From DATGFK01 sp040007395 (GTDB lineage Bacteria > Chloroflexota > Anaerolineae > Aggregatilineales > UBA2796): a stretch of DNA of 64,000 nt. The translations under genes were made by a program, and so were the position numbers. The stretch spans positions 26,997 through 90,996 of the forward strand of contig JBDTVG010000216.1 of the NCBI GenBank assembly GCA_040007395.1. Reading direction: 5' to 3'. Under the pieces are notes generated by a model. The model saw only the letters and a list, made by a program, of their open reading frames with translations. It did not search any database and was not told the origin of the DNA. Position 1 is the first letter of the stretch. Each line of letters begins with the position of its first letter. This document shows, piece by piece, positions 44,086 through 53,610 of the stretch.

Positions 44086-45003
44086 TTATAGCAGCGCGAA
44101 GACACGAAACAACATGGGCAACCAATCCAGCGACCCGTCGGCGTTGACATAGCCACGTAATCTATTGTGCAGATCGTCGTTAAAGTCAATTTGCTGAACA
44201 GGTGTCATAGCCGCAAGGGCTAACCGACGTATGGGCCACGCCATTTTGTACCGGATAAACATATCTACAGATGGCAAATGGACACTCACAAAAGCTGATT
44301 CCTTGACCCACACGAGATCGAAGCCGATCTGCTTGAGCAAGCTGTAATAGTCTTCAGTATCCTGCAAATGATCGTACCAAGGTTTCGGTGCGGCATAAAA
44401 CGCTTCGAGTGCTTCGTCTACACCGGGAATTTCGTCGGGAACATGGTCAGCAAACGCTTCATCCACAATCCGCGAACAATCATCTTCGACTCCCCACTCC
44501 TGAAAAGCCAGCATCCCTTCGCCATGCCGCAGCATCCGTGCTAAAGATCGCAGCGATTGCTTAGGCGTAGAAGCGTTCAGGCCAAACGACGATACGATTA
44601 GTTGCACGCTGGCTGGCTTCAGCGGAAGGTGGTGTAAATCCGCCTGTAGAAACTTGAGATTATCGCGACCTTCCTGTCGGGCAGTTTCGCGTGCTACCAT
44701 CAACATTGCTGGCGAAAGATCGATCCCGATGACGCTCTGCACGCTTGGCGCTAGCGTTCGGGCCAGAATGCCAGTCCCTGTCCCAATATCCGCAACCTTT
44801 AGCGGTAACTTTCGCAGCCTTGACGATGCTTGATCTTCAAGATCAAATGGATCGTAAAGATTATAGTCGAGGCGGGCGGCGGCACAACGATTGATCCATT
44901 CAGCGAGATCGCGGACTAGAGGAGCGAAAACGGGCGTAATATGGGGTTCGTAATATGGAGCGGTTTGGGAATATAAACTACGGAGTCCGTCAAGGTCTGA
45001 CAT
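44086..45003 (-). CDS. Class I SAM-dependent methyltransferase
   Basis: 305 residues from the ATG at 45003 (TTG at 45024 is also in frame). SAM motif I is VADIGTGTGILARTL near 85-99, motif II LDLSPAM-like VIGIDLSPAM near 106-115, and FLQADLHHLPLKPASVQLIVSS further on. The C-terminal half is extended and not assigned. The methyl acceptor is unknown. It starts 30 bases from a strong terminator of the pilin gene. Confidence 0.85.
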   Translation of the reverse strand: MSDLDGLRSLYSQTAPYYEPHITPVFAPLVRDLAEWINRCAAARLDYNLYDPFDLEDQASSRLRKLPLKVADIGTGTGILARTLAPSVQSVIGIDLSPAMLMVARETARQEGRDNLKFLQADLHHLPLKPASVQLIVSSFGLNASTPKQSLRSLARMLRHGEGMLAFQEWGVEDDCSRIVDEAFADHVPDEIPGVDEALEAFYAAPKPWYDHLQDTEDYYSLLKQIGFDLVWVKESAFVSVHLPSVDMFIRYKMAWPIRRLALAAMTPVQQIDFNDDLHNRLRGYVNADGSLDWLPMLFRVFALL

Positions 45004-45032
45004 TCTAAATTTGCCACTAACCAATAGCTAAA

Positions 45033-45068
45033 ATGGCAAGGGCTTCGTTTTCACGAAGCCCTTGCCAT
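45033..45068 (-). terminator. Strong hairpin terminator after the Flp pilin gene
   Basis: The arms 45033-45048 (ATGGCAAGGGCTTCGT) and 45053-45068 are perfect complements over 16 bp with a 4-nt TTTC loop. It lies 18 bases after the pilin stop on the minus strand. Confidence 0.85.
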
Positions 45069-45086
45069 ACAGATAATTGCAAAAAA

Positions 45087-45233
45087 TTAGAGGGAGTTGA
45101 CGACGTTCGAGAAGATGTTACCAATCGACGGGCCAAGGATCGCCAGAATAACGATGACAACGACGGCGACCAATACCAAGATTAGTGCATATTCTACGAG
45201 GCCTTGACCTTCTTCACGGGGCATATACAGCAT
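45087..45233 (-). CDS. flp: Flp/Fap-type pilin, orphan
   Basis: A short gene of 48 codons missed by length filters. The N-terminus MLYMPREEGQGLVEYALIL is followed by a valine/isoleucine-rich helix and GPSIGNIFSNVV. The GQGLVEYAL motif with Glu five residues after the Gly cleavage site is the Flp pilin signature, where TadV-type prepilin peptidase cuts. GGAGAGGAGGAAC precedes the ATG at 45233. No tad assembly genes are nearby, so they must be elsewhere if it is used. Confidence 0.9.
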   Translation of the reverse strand: MLYMPREEGQGLVEYALILVLVAVVVIVILAILGPSIGNIFSNVVNSL

Positions 45234-45520
45234 TGGGTGTGTTCCTCCTCTCCTTTAGAATTAAATCATCTTATCATGGATTTAATAACCATACAACTGG
45301 TAAAGAGGCATTTTTAAAATTGTTATGGTTTTGGAACTTTTCCACCTGAGATTATTTCTAGTCGTTAACGTTTATGGATCAATTTTAGGAATTTCTATGG
45401 ATCACAATAATAGGCTTATGTTCCATTATTCAAACAAAATTGCTGATTGTTCATGTTGCACAAACGCCAGTGACACTTTATGATCTGTGAGTCGTAAATT
45501 GTCTGAAGTTTACCATTACC

Positions 45521-47140
45521 ATGATTACTACCAATCCTATCCTGACGATAGATGAAGTTTGTAAGTTGGCGCTGCCTCTTGGCACAACCGTTGCCGCGGG
45601 CGGTGCATCGTTAGTGCGTCCGGTTCGCTGGGCGTTGACCATTGCCGCCGATGCGCCGCTGCCGTACATCGAAGGCGGCGAACTGGTCTGCCTGACCCCT
45701 GACAAGGCTGAACCACTTGCCACAATCCGGGCTTGTGCAGTGGCAAATGTGGCGGGGTTGATCACAGTCACACCATTTACGCCACTGGCACTGGCAACGG
45801 CTGAAATGGAGAATATGCCCGTGCTGCAACTCCCGCCGAACACGCGAATCCGCGAAGTCGAACGGGCGATCATCGGGCTGCTGTTAGATCGACAGGGGCA
45901 GATCGAACGGCGCAGCACGCAAATTTATCAGCAGTTGATCCAACTCGCTTCCGAGAACGTGGGTCTGACACAGATCATGCACGAGCTGGCACGCTACATC
46001 AATAAGGCAGTGGTTGTGCAGGATAAGCGGATGCGTATTCAGGAGGTAGCGGTTCCGCCCCAGTTTGCCGCTGAATGGGATGACATCACCGAACTGCTCA
46101 CGGATCGCAATGCGCTGCCTGATAGTTTGCGAGATCGGCATCGTTTGGCGCGACATACGCCACCGGGAGTCTTGCAAGAGATCCGCAATGATGGGTTGGC
46201 ACGCTTGATCGCGCCTATTGTTAACCGTGACGTTGGGCGTGGCTACCTATCGTTTATTGGACAAAAGACTAGCTTCGATGACATTGATACTTTGATTCTG
46301 GATCACAGCGCCGTTGTCTGTGCGCTCGAAATGGCGCGGGCCAAAGCGATCAGCGAGATCGAGAAAAAGCTACGTGGCGACTTTCTGGACAGTCTCATGA
46401 TCGGCACGGTCAGTGAAGCCGAAGCGATGGCAGAAGGGGATCGTTTTGGGCATGATATGACTGTGCCGCATATTGCGCTGGTGGTAATGTGGGTTGGCGA
46501 GAAACGTCCCTCGGATCGTCGTCTGGAAACGCTGGTCAATGGGTTGTTGACAGGCCGCCAGAATAGTGCGCTGCTGCGCCTACGCGAAAACGAAGTGCGT
46601 CTGTTTTATGCCTGCGATATGGCTGCGCCCGTCCAAGCCGCTCGCCAGTTTGCCGAAGAAATCCGCGAGGAAGCCCATCGCGAATATCCCGAAGCGCGGC
46701 TGGCCATCGGGGTGGGGTCAGTCGTGGCACGGGTCAACGATTGGCGTGCCTCATACCGCGAAGCCGCCCAAGCCGCCGATATTGCCCGTCGGTTGCAATC
46801 TGAAACGGCGATGTATATTGGCGATCTGGGGATCTATACATTTCTGGCGCATCCCGACTATCGCGACGATTTGCGGGCGCTGCGCGACAGCACGATTGGC
46901 AACCTGATCAAATATGAGGAACGCCAGCGGGCCGATCTGCTGCTTACTCTGGAAGCCTTCTTTCAGTGTCACGGCAACCATACGCAGACTGCCGAATTGT
47001 TGAGCGTTCACCGCAATACCCTGTTTTATCGCATGAATCGCATTGCCGAGATCACCGGATTGGATCTCAACCAACCCGACGTGCGACTTGCGGTCCACCT
47101 CTCTTTGAAGATTCACCGCCTACTTACCGCCGATTCGTAA
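45521..47140 (+). CDS. PucR-family transcriptional regulator 1
   Basis: 539 residues. The N-terminal 120 residues are a PucR/purine catabolism sensor-like domain (ILTIDEVCKLALPLGTTVAAGG), the middle has a GAF-like region (about 150-270) and a GGDEF-like degenerate domain (about 290-420), and the last 70 hold the PucR helix-turn-helix (NHTQTAELLSVHRNTLFYRMNRIAEITGLDL). It probably senses a metabolite. A second, shorter PucR gene follows. TTGCACAAA at 45456 lies upstream and recurs before the second gene. Confidence 0.9.
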   Translation: MITTNPILTIDEVCKLALPLGTTVAAGGASLVRPVRWALTIAADAPLPYIEGGELVCLTPDKAEPLATIRACAVANVAGLITVTPFTPLALATAEMENMPVLQLPPNTRIREVERAIIGLLLDRQGQIERRSTQIYQQLIQLASENVGLTQIMHELARYINKAVVVQDKRMRIQEVAVPPQFAAEWDDITELLTDRNALPDSLRDRHRLARHTPPGVLQEIRNDGLARLIAPIVNRDVGRGYLSFIGQKTSFDDIDTLILDHSAVVCALEMARAKAISEIEKKLRGDFLDSLMIGTVSEAEAMAEGDRFGHDMTVPHIALVVMWVGEKRPSDRRLETLVNGLLTGRQNSALLRLRENEVRLFYACDMAAPVQAARQFAEEIREEAHREYPEARLAIGVGSVVARVNDWRASYREAAQAADIARRLQSETAMYIGDLGIYTFLAHPDYRDDLRALRDSTIGNLIKYEERQRADLLLTLEAFFQCHGNHTQTAELLSVHRNTLFYRMNRIAEITGLDLNQPDVRLAVHLSLKIHRLLTADS

Positions 47141-47186
47141 TTGATCACCCCGCGAATCGGTGGAACTACCGCCATCTTCACGAATG

Positions 47187-47241
47187 TTTGCACAAAATTC
47201 AGTGAGTATTAAGATGATTTATACTTGTGCGAACAGCACAA
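47187..47241. promoter_or_regulatory. GCACAA-type sites between the two PucR genes
   Basis: TTTGCACAAA at 47187-47196 and the inverted repeat TTGTGC-N5-GCACAA at 47225-47241 share the GCACAA core with 45456-45464 before the first PucR gene. A shared autoregulatory motif is a possibility; it is unproven. Confidence 0.4.
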
Positions 47242-47354
47242 AGAATGTTATAAAAATCTTATACACTCTGGATAAGTGAAAATTTACATTTACCAATTAG
47301 AATGTCTTTCAGATAGTCAGGATAACCATTCTGACAACGCAAGGGGGGGACATA

Positions 47355-48185
47355 ATGGCGGATCAGCAAACACTGAACTACTATACACCAGTGAGCCGAA
47401 CTCAAATCATACGCACCGGGAGGACAGACTGGTTACAAGGGTGGCTCAACGGTGATACACCCGATCCGGTTGTCCTTGAGCAGCAGGGCTTTCAGGAGCA
47501 TCTGTACTATGCGGTAGTGATTTATCGTGCCGCCAGCGATTCGGTCAATGGCCCACAATTTGCCGCACTGCTTCAAAGTGAAGCAACTCGGCGTGGTATT
47601 TTTGGCCCAGTCATTACTTATGGGTCGGCAGCAGTCTTGTTCCATCCAGTCGAAGAACCCAAGCAGACGATGCGGCTCAAGCATAAGACCGAGGAGATTC
47701 GGCAGCAGCTTGTGACGCGTTTGCAAGGGCTAGACGTGTGCTGCGGCGTAGGTCGTCCGGCGCGTGGTCTGGACAATCTGCGACAGTCTTTCCGGGGCGC
47801 AGAAGATGCAGCCGATATTTGCAACGAACTACGAACCCAAACCCGCGCAACCTTCTTCGGCAATTCCAGTCTATATAATCTGCTCTTATCCCTCAAAAAT
47901 CCCAGTGAACTACAACGCTTTTGCCTGACATGGCTGGCAGACCTCATCGCCTACGACGAACAGCAGCACAGCGAACTTCTCGACACCCTCAACACTTACT
48001 TTGGCAACAATGGTAATACTGCCCTGACTGCCAAAGAACTCAAGATCCACCGTAACACATTAGCTTACCGTCTTAATCGTATTGCCGAGATCACTTGTCT
48101 GGATCTTGACGATGCCGATGTCCGGCTCAATCTACACTTGGCGCTTAAGGCGCGTGAAGTGCTGGACGCATCGCACGTCCATTAA
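47355..48185 (+). CDS. PucR-like helix-turn-helix regulator 2
   Basis: 276 residues from the ATG at 47355, preceded by AGGGGGG. It lacks the N-terminal PucR sensor of its neighbour and has a central domain (about 60-180) like the GGDEF-like region of PucR/CdaR proteins, then ALTAKELKIHRNTLAYRLNRIAEITCLDLDD as the HTH. It shares most of the C-terminal signature with the upstream gene, so the pair may be a duplication with loss of the sensor. Confidence 0.85.
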   Translation: MADQQTLNYYTPVSRTQIIRTGRTDWLQGWLNGDTPDPVVLEQQGFQEHLYYAVVIYRAASDSVNGPQFAALLQSEATRRGIFGPVITYGSAAVLFHPVEEPKQTMRLKHKTEEIRQQLVTRLQGLDVCCGVGRPARGLDNLRQSFRGAEDAADICNELRTQTRATFFGNSSLYNLLLSLKNPSELQRFCLTWLADLIAYDEQQHSELLDTLNTYFGNNGNTALTAKELKIHRNTLAYRLNRIAEITCLDLDDADVRLNLHLALKAREVLDASHVH

Positions 48186-48213
48186 TTAACCGCACTCATA
48201 AACAATGAAGCGA

Positions 48214-48249
48214 GGGCAGGACAACCGGAAAATTCCGATTATCCTGCCC
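48214..48249. terminator. Bidirectional terminator between convergent genes
   Basis: GGGCAGGA (48214-48221) and TCCTGCCC (48242-48249) are perfect complements, with inner CCGGAA/TTCCG also pairing, and TTT follows on the plus strand. Confidence 0.8.
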
Positions 48250-48263
48250 GTTTGTATCGCATT

Positions 48264-48866
48264 TCATTGGGAATCTTTGTGTTCTTTTTCCTGTTTCAGT
48301 CGCTCTCGATAGATCACTTCGCACCCACGCACAAGGCTGCGAAAATGTTGTTGTAGGAGTTTTGGTTCGCCCTTTGCCATTTCCAGAAAGATAACCTGAT
48401 AGAAGTAGCGACCATATTCTTTGATATGGGGCAGAATTTCCTCAAGATTTTCACCATGAGCCGTGCGGTTTTTAGGCTTGCGATGTTCCTGCAACCAAAA
48501 CTCCTCGATAGCAGCAACGATCTGTTCTTGAATACCTTGACTTTGGTTTTCATTGTCACGCAGAATCACCTTTTGCGCGATGAAGAGCGTACTTGCAAGG
48601 CTTGATCGTTCTCCCACACTTGGAGTATAAAACTTTAGAAGGTACTCCATCAGTTGCTCATAACGTATCGTTGGGGGTGTAAATCCAGGATCGTTCATGA
48701 TTTCCAATGCAGCGGCAATCTGAGGATTCTGCCGCAACCATTCTTCCACAAACACCGACTGACTTTTTGCGCCACGCACTTTGTCTAGTGCGGCAATGAG
48801 GTTTGGAGAAAAGGCAAGCGAGAAACTCACCTTTTTCTGTTCAGCATCAAGACGTGGGCGACTCAT
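48264..48866 (-). CDS. Hypothetical protein with N-terminal RHH-like segment
   Basis: 200 residues. The first 50 (VSFSLAFSPNLIAALDKVRGAKSQSVFVEEWLR) look like a ribbon-helix-helix DNA-binding segment. The remaining 150 residues are helical, without a recognised family. It is 40 nt downstream of the TIM-barrel gene in the same direction. Confidence 0.5.
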   Translation of the reverse strand: MSRPRLDAEQKKVSFSLAFSPNLIAALDKVRGAKSQSVFVEEWLRQNPQIAAALEIMNDPGFTPPTIRYEQLMEYLLKFYTPSVGERSSLASTLFIAQKVILRDNENQSQGIQEQIVAAIEEFWLQEHRKPKNRTAHGENLEEILPHIKEYGRYFYQVIFLEMAKGEPKLLQQHFRSLVRGCEVIYRERLKQEKEHKDSQ

Positions 48867-48906
48867 TGATTTTCCTCACTTCGGAATTGAGAAATTGATT
48901 TTCGAT

Positions 48907-49920
48907 CTAGTGTTTAGCGTAATATGCGGATACGGCTTTGAACGACTCTTTTGGCTCCCATGTCATGTCAGGATAGGTACTACCCTGCTTATCGACAAAG
49001 GTTTTTACCAGACTGTAACTTGCCATATCGAGATCGTATTTCGGATTTTCGTTGTACGGCGAAGTAGATTCGACAAAGGTGAAGACAAATGCACCCTCAA
49101 CGCCCACAGCTTCGAGTATGTCTAGCATATCGGTGAGTTCATGGGCCTGTAAATGCTCATCGCGAATATAATCGCCATTCAGTTGTAGGACAGAGGGTGC
49201 TTTACTCAAATCAATAATGGCCCATCCCATGCCGCCTGCGTCTTCGGCTCCCTGATAGGTACAACAACCGAATTCTCCGATAATGATGGGTTTGTTGTGA
49301 ACAAGATACCGCTTGACCAAATCTCCATAGGAATCTCTGATCCGTTTATCGCGATATATATCAACTCCCACGAAGTCGAAGAGATCCCAATCAACGGTTT
49401 CAAAGGGAACTGACATATAGATAACCTTACCATGAAAAACTTGCCTGACTGCTGTGTTCGCTCTGGCTAAAAACGCATTGAGCGTCTTGTTGTGCATCCC
49501 TGTTTTGATTGTTTCCCAGAAAGCAGGGTTATTCATCCGCTCGATGAAGTTGTTTCCCTGCACGATGCCTTGCATAAAGAGCGTCAACTCAGAACCGACA
49601 CTAAACACCAGTTGTTGGGGCCACCGTTGATACAGTTTTTCGGCTGCAACAGCGGCTTTCACAAGATATTCAAACGTCTCTTCTTGGCTTTTGTCCCACA
49701 TTTCCGGCGAAAGCCATACTTCCAACCCTTGTTGTAAAGCATCTTCAGCAGCCACCATCAATCGGTCAATATCGACACCACAGAGTCGGACGGTGTTACA
49801 GTGCAGATCATTTTTGATGATCTCAAGTTCATGATGGACAATTTTCGCGTCGAAGAGGGGTCGCCAATGCATTCCCATCATCACTCGCCCCACATCGTAG
49901 CAGATCCCTTTGCGGTTCAT
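48907..49920 (-). CDS. GH-A-clan-like TIM-barrel protein, glycoside hydrolase-like
   Basis: 337 residues. The pattern of alternating helix and strand with CNTVRLCGVDIDRL near 40-53, DFVGVDIYRDKRI near 178-190 and IIIGEFGCCTYQG near 210-222 fits a glycoside hydrolase clan A barrel, the GEF Glu being in the place of the nucleophile. Related proteins are sometimes labelled abortive infection proteins without evidence. No signal peptide, so it is cytoplasmic. Confidence 0.6.
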   Translation of the reverse strand: MNRKGICYDVGRVMMGMHWRPLFDAKIVHHELEIIKNDLHCNTVRLCGVDIDRLMVAAEDALQQGLEVWLSPEMWDKSQEETFEYLVKAAVAAEKLYQRWPQQLVFSVGSELTLFMQGIVQGNNFIERMNNPAFWETIKTGMHNKTLNAFLARANTAVRQVFHGKVIYMSVPFETVDWDLFDFVGVDIYRDKRIRDSYGDLVKRYLVHNKPIIIGEFGCCTYQGAEDAGGMGWAIIDLSKAPSVLQLNGDYIRDEHLQAHELTDMLDILEAVGVEGAFVFTFVESTSPYNENPKYDLDMASYSLVKTFVDKQGSTYPDMTWEPKESFKAVSAYYAKH

Positions 49921-50200
49921 TAATTGACTCCATTGCTAACCTTACGAAAATTTCATTTTCCTAGAATCTTCGATCCACAGACATGACACACTTCTCATCG
50001 TCTGGCTGTGGTATTTTTTGAGTATTATTATAATTATTTAAATAATTTTTGTCAATACAAAATAGAACGAGAGCCATGACAAATTTTTGAGTCAGATCGA
50101 ATATTTAGTAGGCTGTTGGCACTTTTTCTATCGCGAAAAGAGGCAAGGCTAAACTATGTAGTTTAGCCCTGCCTCTTATGTTTGATGAATTGACGTTCTC
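49921..50200. promoter_or_regulatory. Intergenic with hairpin terminator
   Basis: AAGAGGCA... at 50138-50156 pairs with the arm ending TGCCTCTT at 50177 over about 19 bp (one mismatch) with a TG loop. It is the likely minus-strand terminator of the LLM oxidoreductase gene. The rest is AT-rich and should contain the promoter of the TIM-barrel gene. Confidence 0.7.
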
Positions 50201-51079
50201 TTACAGGGTTTCAAGCACAGGCTGAATAATCGCATCGCTTAACCAGTGCGCGATACCTTGATCCATCGAGCGCGGAGCCAGCACAAGGTGTGTTGCGCCA
50301 GCCGAAATAAAGCCTTGTATTAGTTGGCGTGTCGCAGTGAGATCTTCTTTGGGGTCGATAATGATTTGTACTGAACGCGCCAGACTTTCAGGATCACGGC
50401 CTATTTCGGTACAATATCCATCAAGAATCTGATTTTTGTGTTGGAACTCTTCGACGGTACCAAGTGGATAACGCGGGTAGTTCCATATATCAGCATGGCG
50501 AGCCACAACCCGTAAGGTTAACTGCTCCCCTACTCCACCAATAATAAAAGGTGGTGTCGGCTTCTGAACGGGTTTAGGTTCGCAATAGATTTCGCTGAAC
50601 TGATAGTAACGCCCCTCATGATTGACGATAGGTTCAGTCCACATGCGCCGAATGATCTCGCAGGCTTCGTCTAAACGCCGAATACTTTCTGCTGGCGACA
50701 ATAGACTGATGCCATAGGCTGTGTGTTCACGCTCGACGGTGCCGCCCGCGCCAATGCCAAATTCCAGCCGTCCACGCGAAACGATGTCCACAGTAGCGGC
50801 TCTTTTTGCTAACTGCGGCGGAGTCTGATTGGCGTTGCTAGCGACCATCAAGCCCAGCCGCAGCCGCTTCGTTTGAGCCGCCAATGCTGTCAGTAGCGTC
50901 CAGCCATCCGGGCAAGGGCCATTGGGCGCACTTCGCATAATCGGCATGGGGTGATCAAAAAGCCACGCATGTTCAATAAGGGGAAGATCATCGGCTTCCA
51001 ACCATACCCGCAAAATATCCTCATAGGCAAAATATTGTGTCGTTTTTATCCCGAAATGGATCTGTTTTCCGTTGGTCAT
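50201..51079 (-). CDS. LLM-class flavin-dependent oxidoreductase (F420 type)
   Basis: 292 residues from the ATG at 51079 with GGAG seven bases before it; a TTG at 51091 is in frame. Bacterial luciferase-like barrel: HAWLFDHPMPI near 37-47, LRLGLMVASNANQTPP near 85-100, and GRLEFGIGAGGTVEREHTAYGI. The group uses F420 or FMN. Substrate unknown. The length is normal for the F420 LLM group. Confidence 0.85.
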   Translation of the reverse strand: MTNGKQIHFGIKTTQYFAYEDILRVWLEADDLPLIEHAWLFDHPMPIMRSAPNGPCPDGWTLLTALAAQTKRLRLGLMVASNANQTPPQLAKRAATVDIVSRGRLEFGIGAGGTVEREHTAYGISLLSPAESIRRLDEACEIIRRMWTEPIVNHEGRYYQFSEIYCEPKPVQKPTPPFIIGGVGEQLTLRVVARHADIWNYPRYPLGTVEEFQHKNQILDGYCTEIGRDPESLARSVQIIIDPKEDLTATRQLIQGFISAGATHLVLAPRSMDQGIAHWLSDAIIQPVLETL

Positions 51080-51167
51080 TGTTTTCTCCAAACTTTAGCT
51101 TTCTTATCTAACTGATACCATGTTGAACCTCACCCAACCCCTCTCCGTGAACGGGGCGAGGCTTCAT

Positions 51168-51193
51168 AGGCTTGTCCAGTACTGGACAAGCCT
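51168..51193. terminator. Perfect palindromic hairpin
   Basis: AGGCTTGTCCAGT (51168-51180) and its exact complement (51181-51193) form a perfect 26-nt palindrome followed by TTT. It lies upstream of the LLM gene and before the hypothetical gene at 51297, and is part of a sequence with a typical repeat-like CTCACCCAACCCCTCTCC flank. It may be a mobile repeat instead of a terminator. Confidence 0.55.
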
Positions 51194-51296
51194 TTTAGTG
51201 CCAGACGAAAACTATTAATCCTCTGGAATGCGCTAAGGAAAATATGTAGGATATGATTTGATTACTGATAGTAACATTGTCAATAGGGATTATGCT

Positions 51297-51710
51297 ATGC
51301 CAGTATTATTCAACATTATCGAAGATGGTCATGTCGTTCATTATCATTATGAACAGCCTTGGGTGTACTCGGACATGGCACGTGCTATGGAAGAAGATCG
51401 TGTTTACCGTGACGAAATTCAGCGAACTAGCCCCGGCAGCAAAGTGCATGTATTGATAACTATGGCGAACCTCGGCCCAATACCATCTGGCGCCTTACGA
51501 GGTCGGCAAAGCGCGAGTTTTACACATCCGACGAGTGGCTATGTTGCCATAGTCCCCACCAGCACTCAAATACGCACAGTCGCCAATGCGGCTTTACAAT
51601 TGGCACACTTTGGACGCGCCAGATTTTTTGACAGCTTGGAAAGTGCATTTGCCTACCTGCATGAGATCATTGCCCACGAACAAACCCCAGATTTGCAGAG
51701 TGTCCGGTAG
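51297..51710 (+). CDS. Hypothetical protein, STAS-like length
   Basis: 137 residues from the ATG at 51297; the frame opens at 51258 with TTG. No family is firm. The layout (strand, AMEEDR helix, VHVLITMANLGPIPSGAL, HPTSGYVAIVPTSTQI, FDSLESAFAYLHEII) is like a SpoIIAA/STAS-like single domain. It is interrupted on the right by an insertion sequence after an 88-base gap. Confidence 0.55.
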   Translation: MPVLFNIIEDGHVVHYHYEQPWVYSDMARAMEEDRVYRDEIQRTSPGSKVHVLITMANLGPIPSGALRGRQSASFTHPTSGYVAIVPTSTQIRTVANAALQLAHFGRARFFDSLESAFAYLHEIIAHEQTPDLQSVR

Positions 51711-51798
51711 AAATGGGCTTGACCCCATGTCCATCACGGATTTAGGGTAAGGATAAGATTCTGCTCCAAGCACTGTTTACGTAAGGTCAGTTTCTTAT

Positions 51799-53092
51799 CT
51801 AAGGCCATTCCAGAGAAAAGAATGCTCCAAGAAGCTATAATGAAAACGAAGCAAGGAGCAAGTAAGCATGGAATTGGATGAAGCGACAAAAGTGGTGTAT
51901 GTCGAAACCGCGCATTCCTTGATAGGCAGTGCGCGGCGATTGTTCATGGCGCGGGTGGTGAAAGGGCTGGGAGAGGGCGGACAACGATAGGCCGAGCGAG
52001 AATTGGGATGGAATCGCCGGACGATTCGCAAAGGGGTACACGAATTAGCCAGTGGGCGCGTGTGTTTGGATGCCTATGCAGCACGGGGACGGAAGCGGGC
52101 GGAGGAACACCTACCGAAGTTGCTAGAAGATATTCAAGTTATCGTCGATGGACAAAGCCAGACCGACCCACGCTTTGAAAGTAGTCGGTTGTAGCCGCGG
52201 TTGAGTGCAGCCCAAGTGCGCCAAGAACTCATCCGGCAAAAAGGCTATACGGATGCCGACCTACCTAGTGAAGAAACGATTCGGGTCAAACTGAATGGCT
52301 TGGGCTACCGCTTACGCACGGTTCGCAAAACGGTGCCACAAAAAAATTAAGGAAACCGAGGCGATTTTCGAAGCACTGGCAAGGGTTCATCAGCAAGCCT
52401 GTGAGGATACGACGGTGTTGCGTATCTCGATAGATGCCAAAGCGATGGTCAAGATTGGGACATTTTCGCGGCATGGGCAAAGTCGGCTGATTATCCGAGC
52501 AGCAGACCACGATTTTAAGACTAACGAGACCCTCACCCCATTCGGTATTTTCCTACCCGATGACCATGAAGTGTGTCTGTACTTTGCCCCGTCGGGCTTA
52601 ACGGCTGATTTCATTGGCGATTGCCTGTGCGATTTCTGGACGATGGTTCGCGCTAGCTTTCCCACGCTTACGACTTTACTCATTAATCTCGACACTGGCC
52701 CAGAAAATCACTCGCGACGAACCCAGGTCATGCAGCGCATGACTGATTTTGCCGATACCTTCCGCCTCACCGTGCAGTTAGTCTACTATGTGCCCTATCA
52801 CAGTACATACAATCCCATTGAGCGCGTATGGGGTGTCCTCGAACAGCACTGGAATGGCGCGTAGCTTGACTCCCGTCAGACCGTCCTGCGTTTCGCTTCG
52901 ACCATCCCCTATCACCACTTCTCGCCCGTGGTGAAGTTTATCGACCGTATTTATCAGACCGATGTCCATCTGACCAAGCAAGCCATGACTGCCTTTGAAT
53001 CTCGCTTTCAGCGCCTACCCAGTCTTGGCAAATGGTTTGTACTGATTGTCCCGCTTTGGTGAGAGACTCTTATTTCTCTGGAGTGGCCTTAG
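51799..53092 (+). mobile_element. ISAzo13-like insertion sequence with intact terminal repeats
   Basis: CTAAGGCCATTCCAGAGAAA at 51799-51818 and its near-exact complement at 53073-53092 (one mismatch in 20) are terminal inverted repeats, giving a 1294-bp element. The transposase inside is broken. No target-site duplication is apparent at the flanks. Confidence 0.9.
51868..53061 (+). pseudogene. ISAzo13-like transposase, broken by stops and a frameshift
   Basis: Homologous pieces in order: MELDEATKVVY at 51868, WNRRTIRKGVHELASG, LSAAQVRQELIRQKGYTDADLP, then in another frame KIKETEAIFEALARVHQQA and LRISIDAKAMVKIG, then YYVPYHSTYNPIERVWGVLEQHW near 52790-52850, and KFIDRIYQTDVHLTKQAM. In-frame stops near 51988, 52192 and 52861 and a frameshift near 52345 kill it. 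Confidence 0.85.
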
Positions 53093-53271
53093 AACACGAC
53101 TCAGATGAAGATGTACGATCATCGGCATTCCAAGCACTTTTGAACCTCTCTGGTCTACCGTTTCCTTCACAGCAACGTGAGATTCAAAGAATGGGACAAA
53201 ATAGAATCCAAGCTAACGTGAAGGAGCTTAGGCGTATTCTAGCTGACTCTGAACTAGATCTATCTTTTTAA
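53093..53271 (+). pseudogene. Possible 3' fragment of a gene cut by the insertion sequence
   Basis: Right after the insertion end the frame reads HDSDEDVRSSAFQALLNLSG and on to a stop at 53271. The text is protein-like (HEAT-repeat-like rhythm) but too short to name. No matching 5' part is clear to the left of the insertion. Confidence 0.3.
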
Positions 53272-53610
53272 TCGCTGTGCGGGAGAGATCGTTGGTGAGG
53301 CCGATCCCTTCGCGATGCAGGCTTGGCATTCGCCGACGGCGACTCGATTTTGTTGCATAATTCGTCAATGTGGATTGGGTTGGTAATCGCATGTCACTAT
53401 CCGATCCAATCTCAACATTAGCATTCAACGAAAAACTTACTGTTCTCTACGCCCCTAAATAACCTGTCAAATTGCACGATCAAGTACCGCTGTTGTGGAT
53501 ATATTAGGTTGGCTTATCTCACATATTTGGGACTTTTTTAGTTTCAAAAAGTTACCCTAATAAGAGAAGCTAAAAACTGGCCTACAGGCAAATCTAATAG
53601 AATCTAGAGT
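53272..53610. other. Intergenic, no gene seen
   Basis: About 340 AT-rich bases with no convincing gene or hairpin. It should contain the promoter of the histidine kinase operon. Confidence 0.4.
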
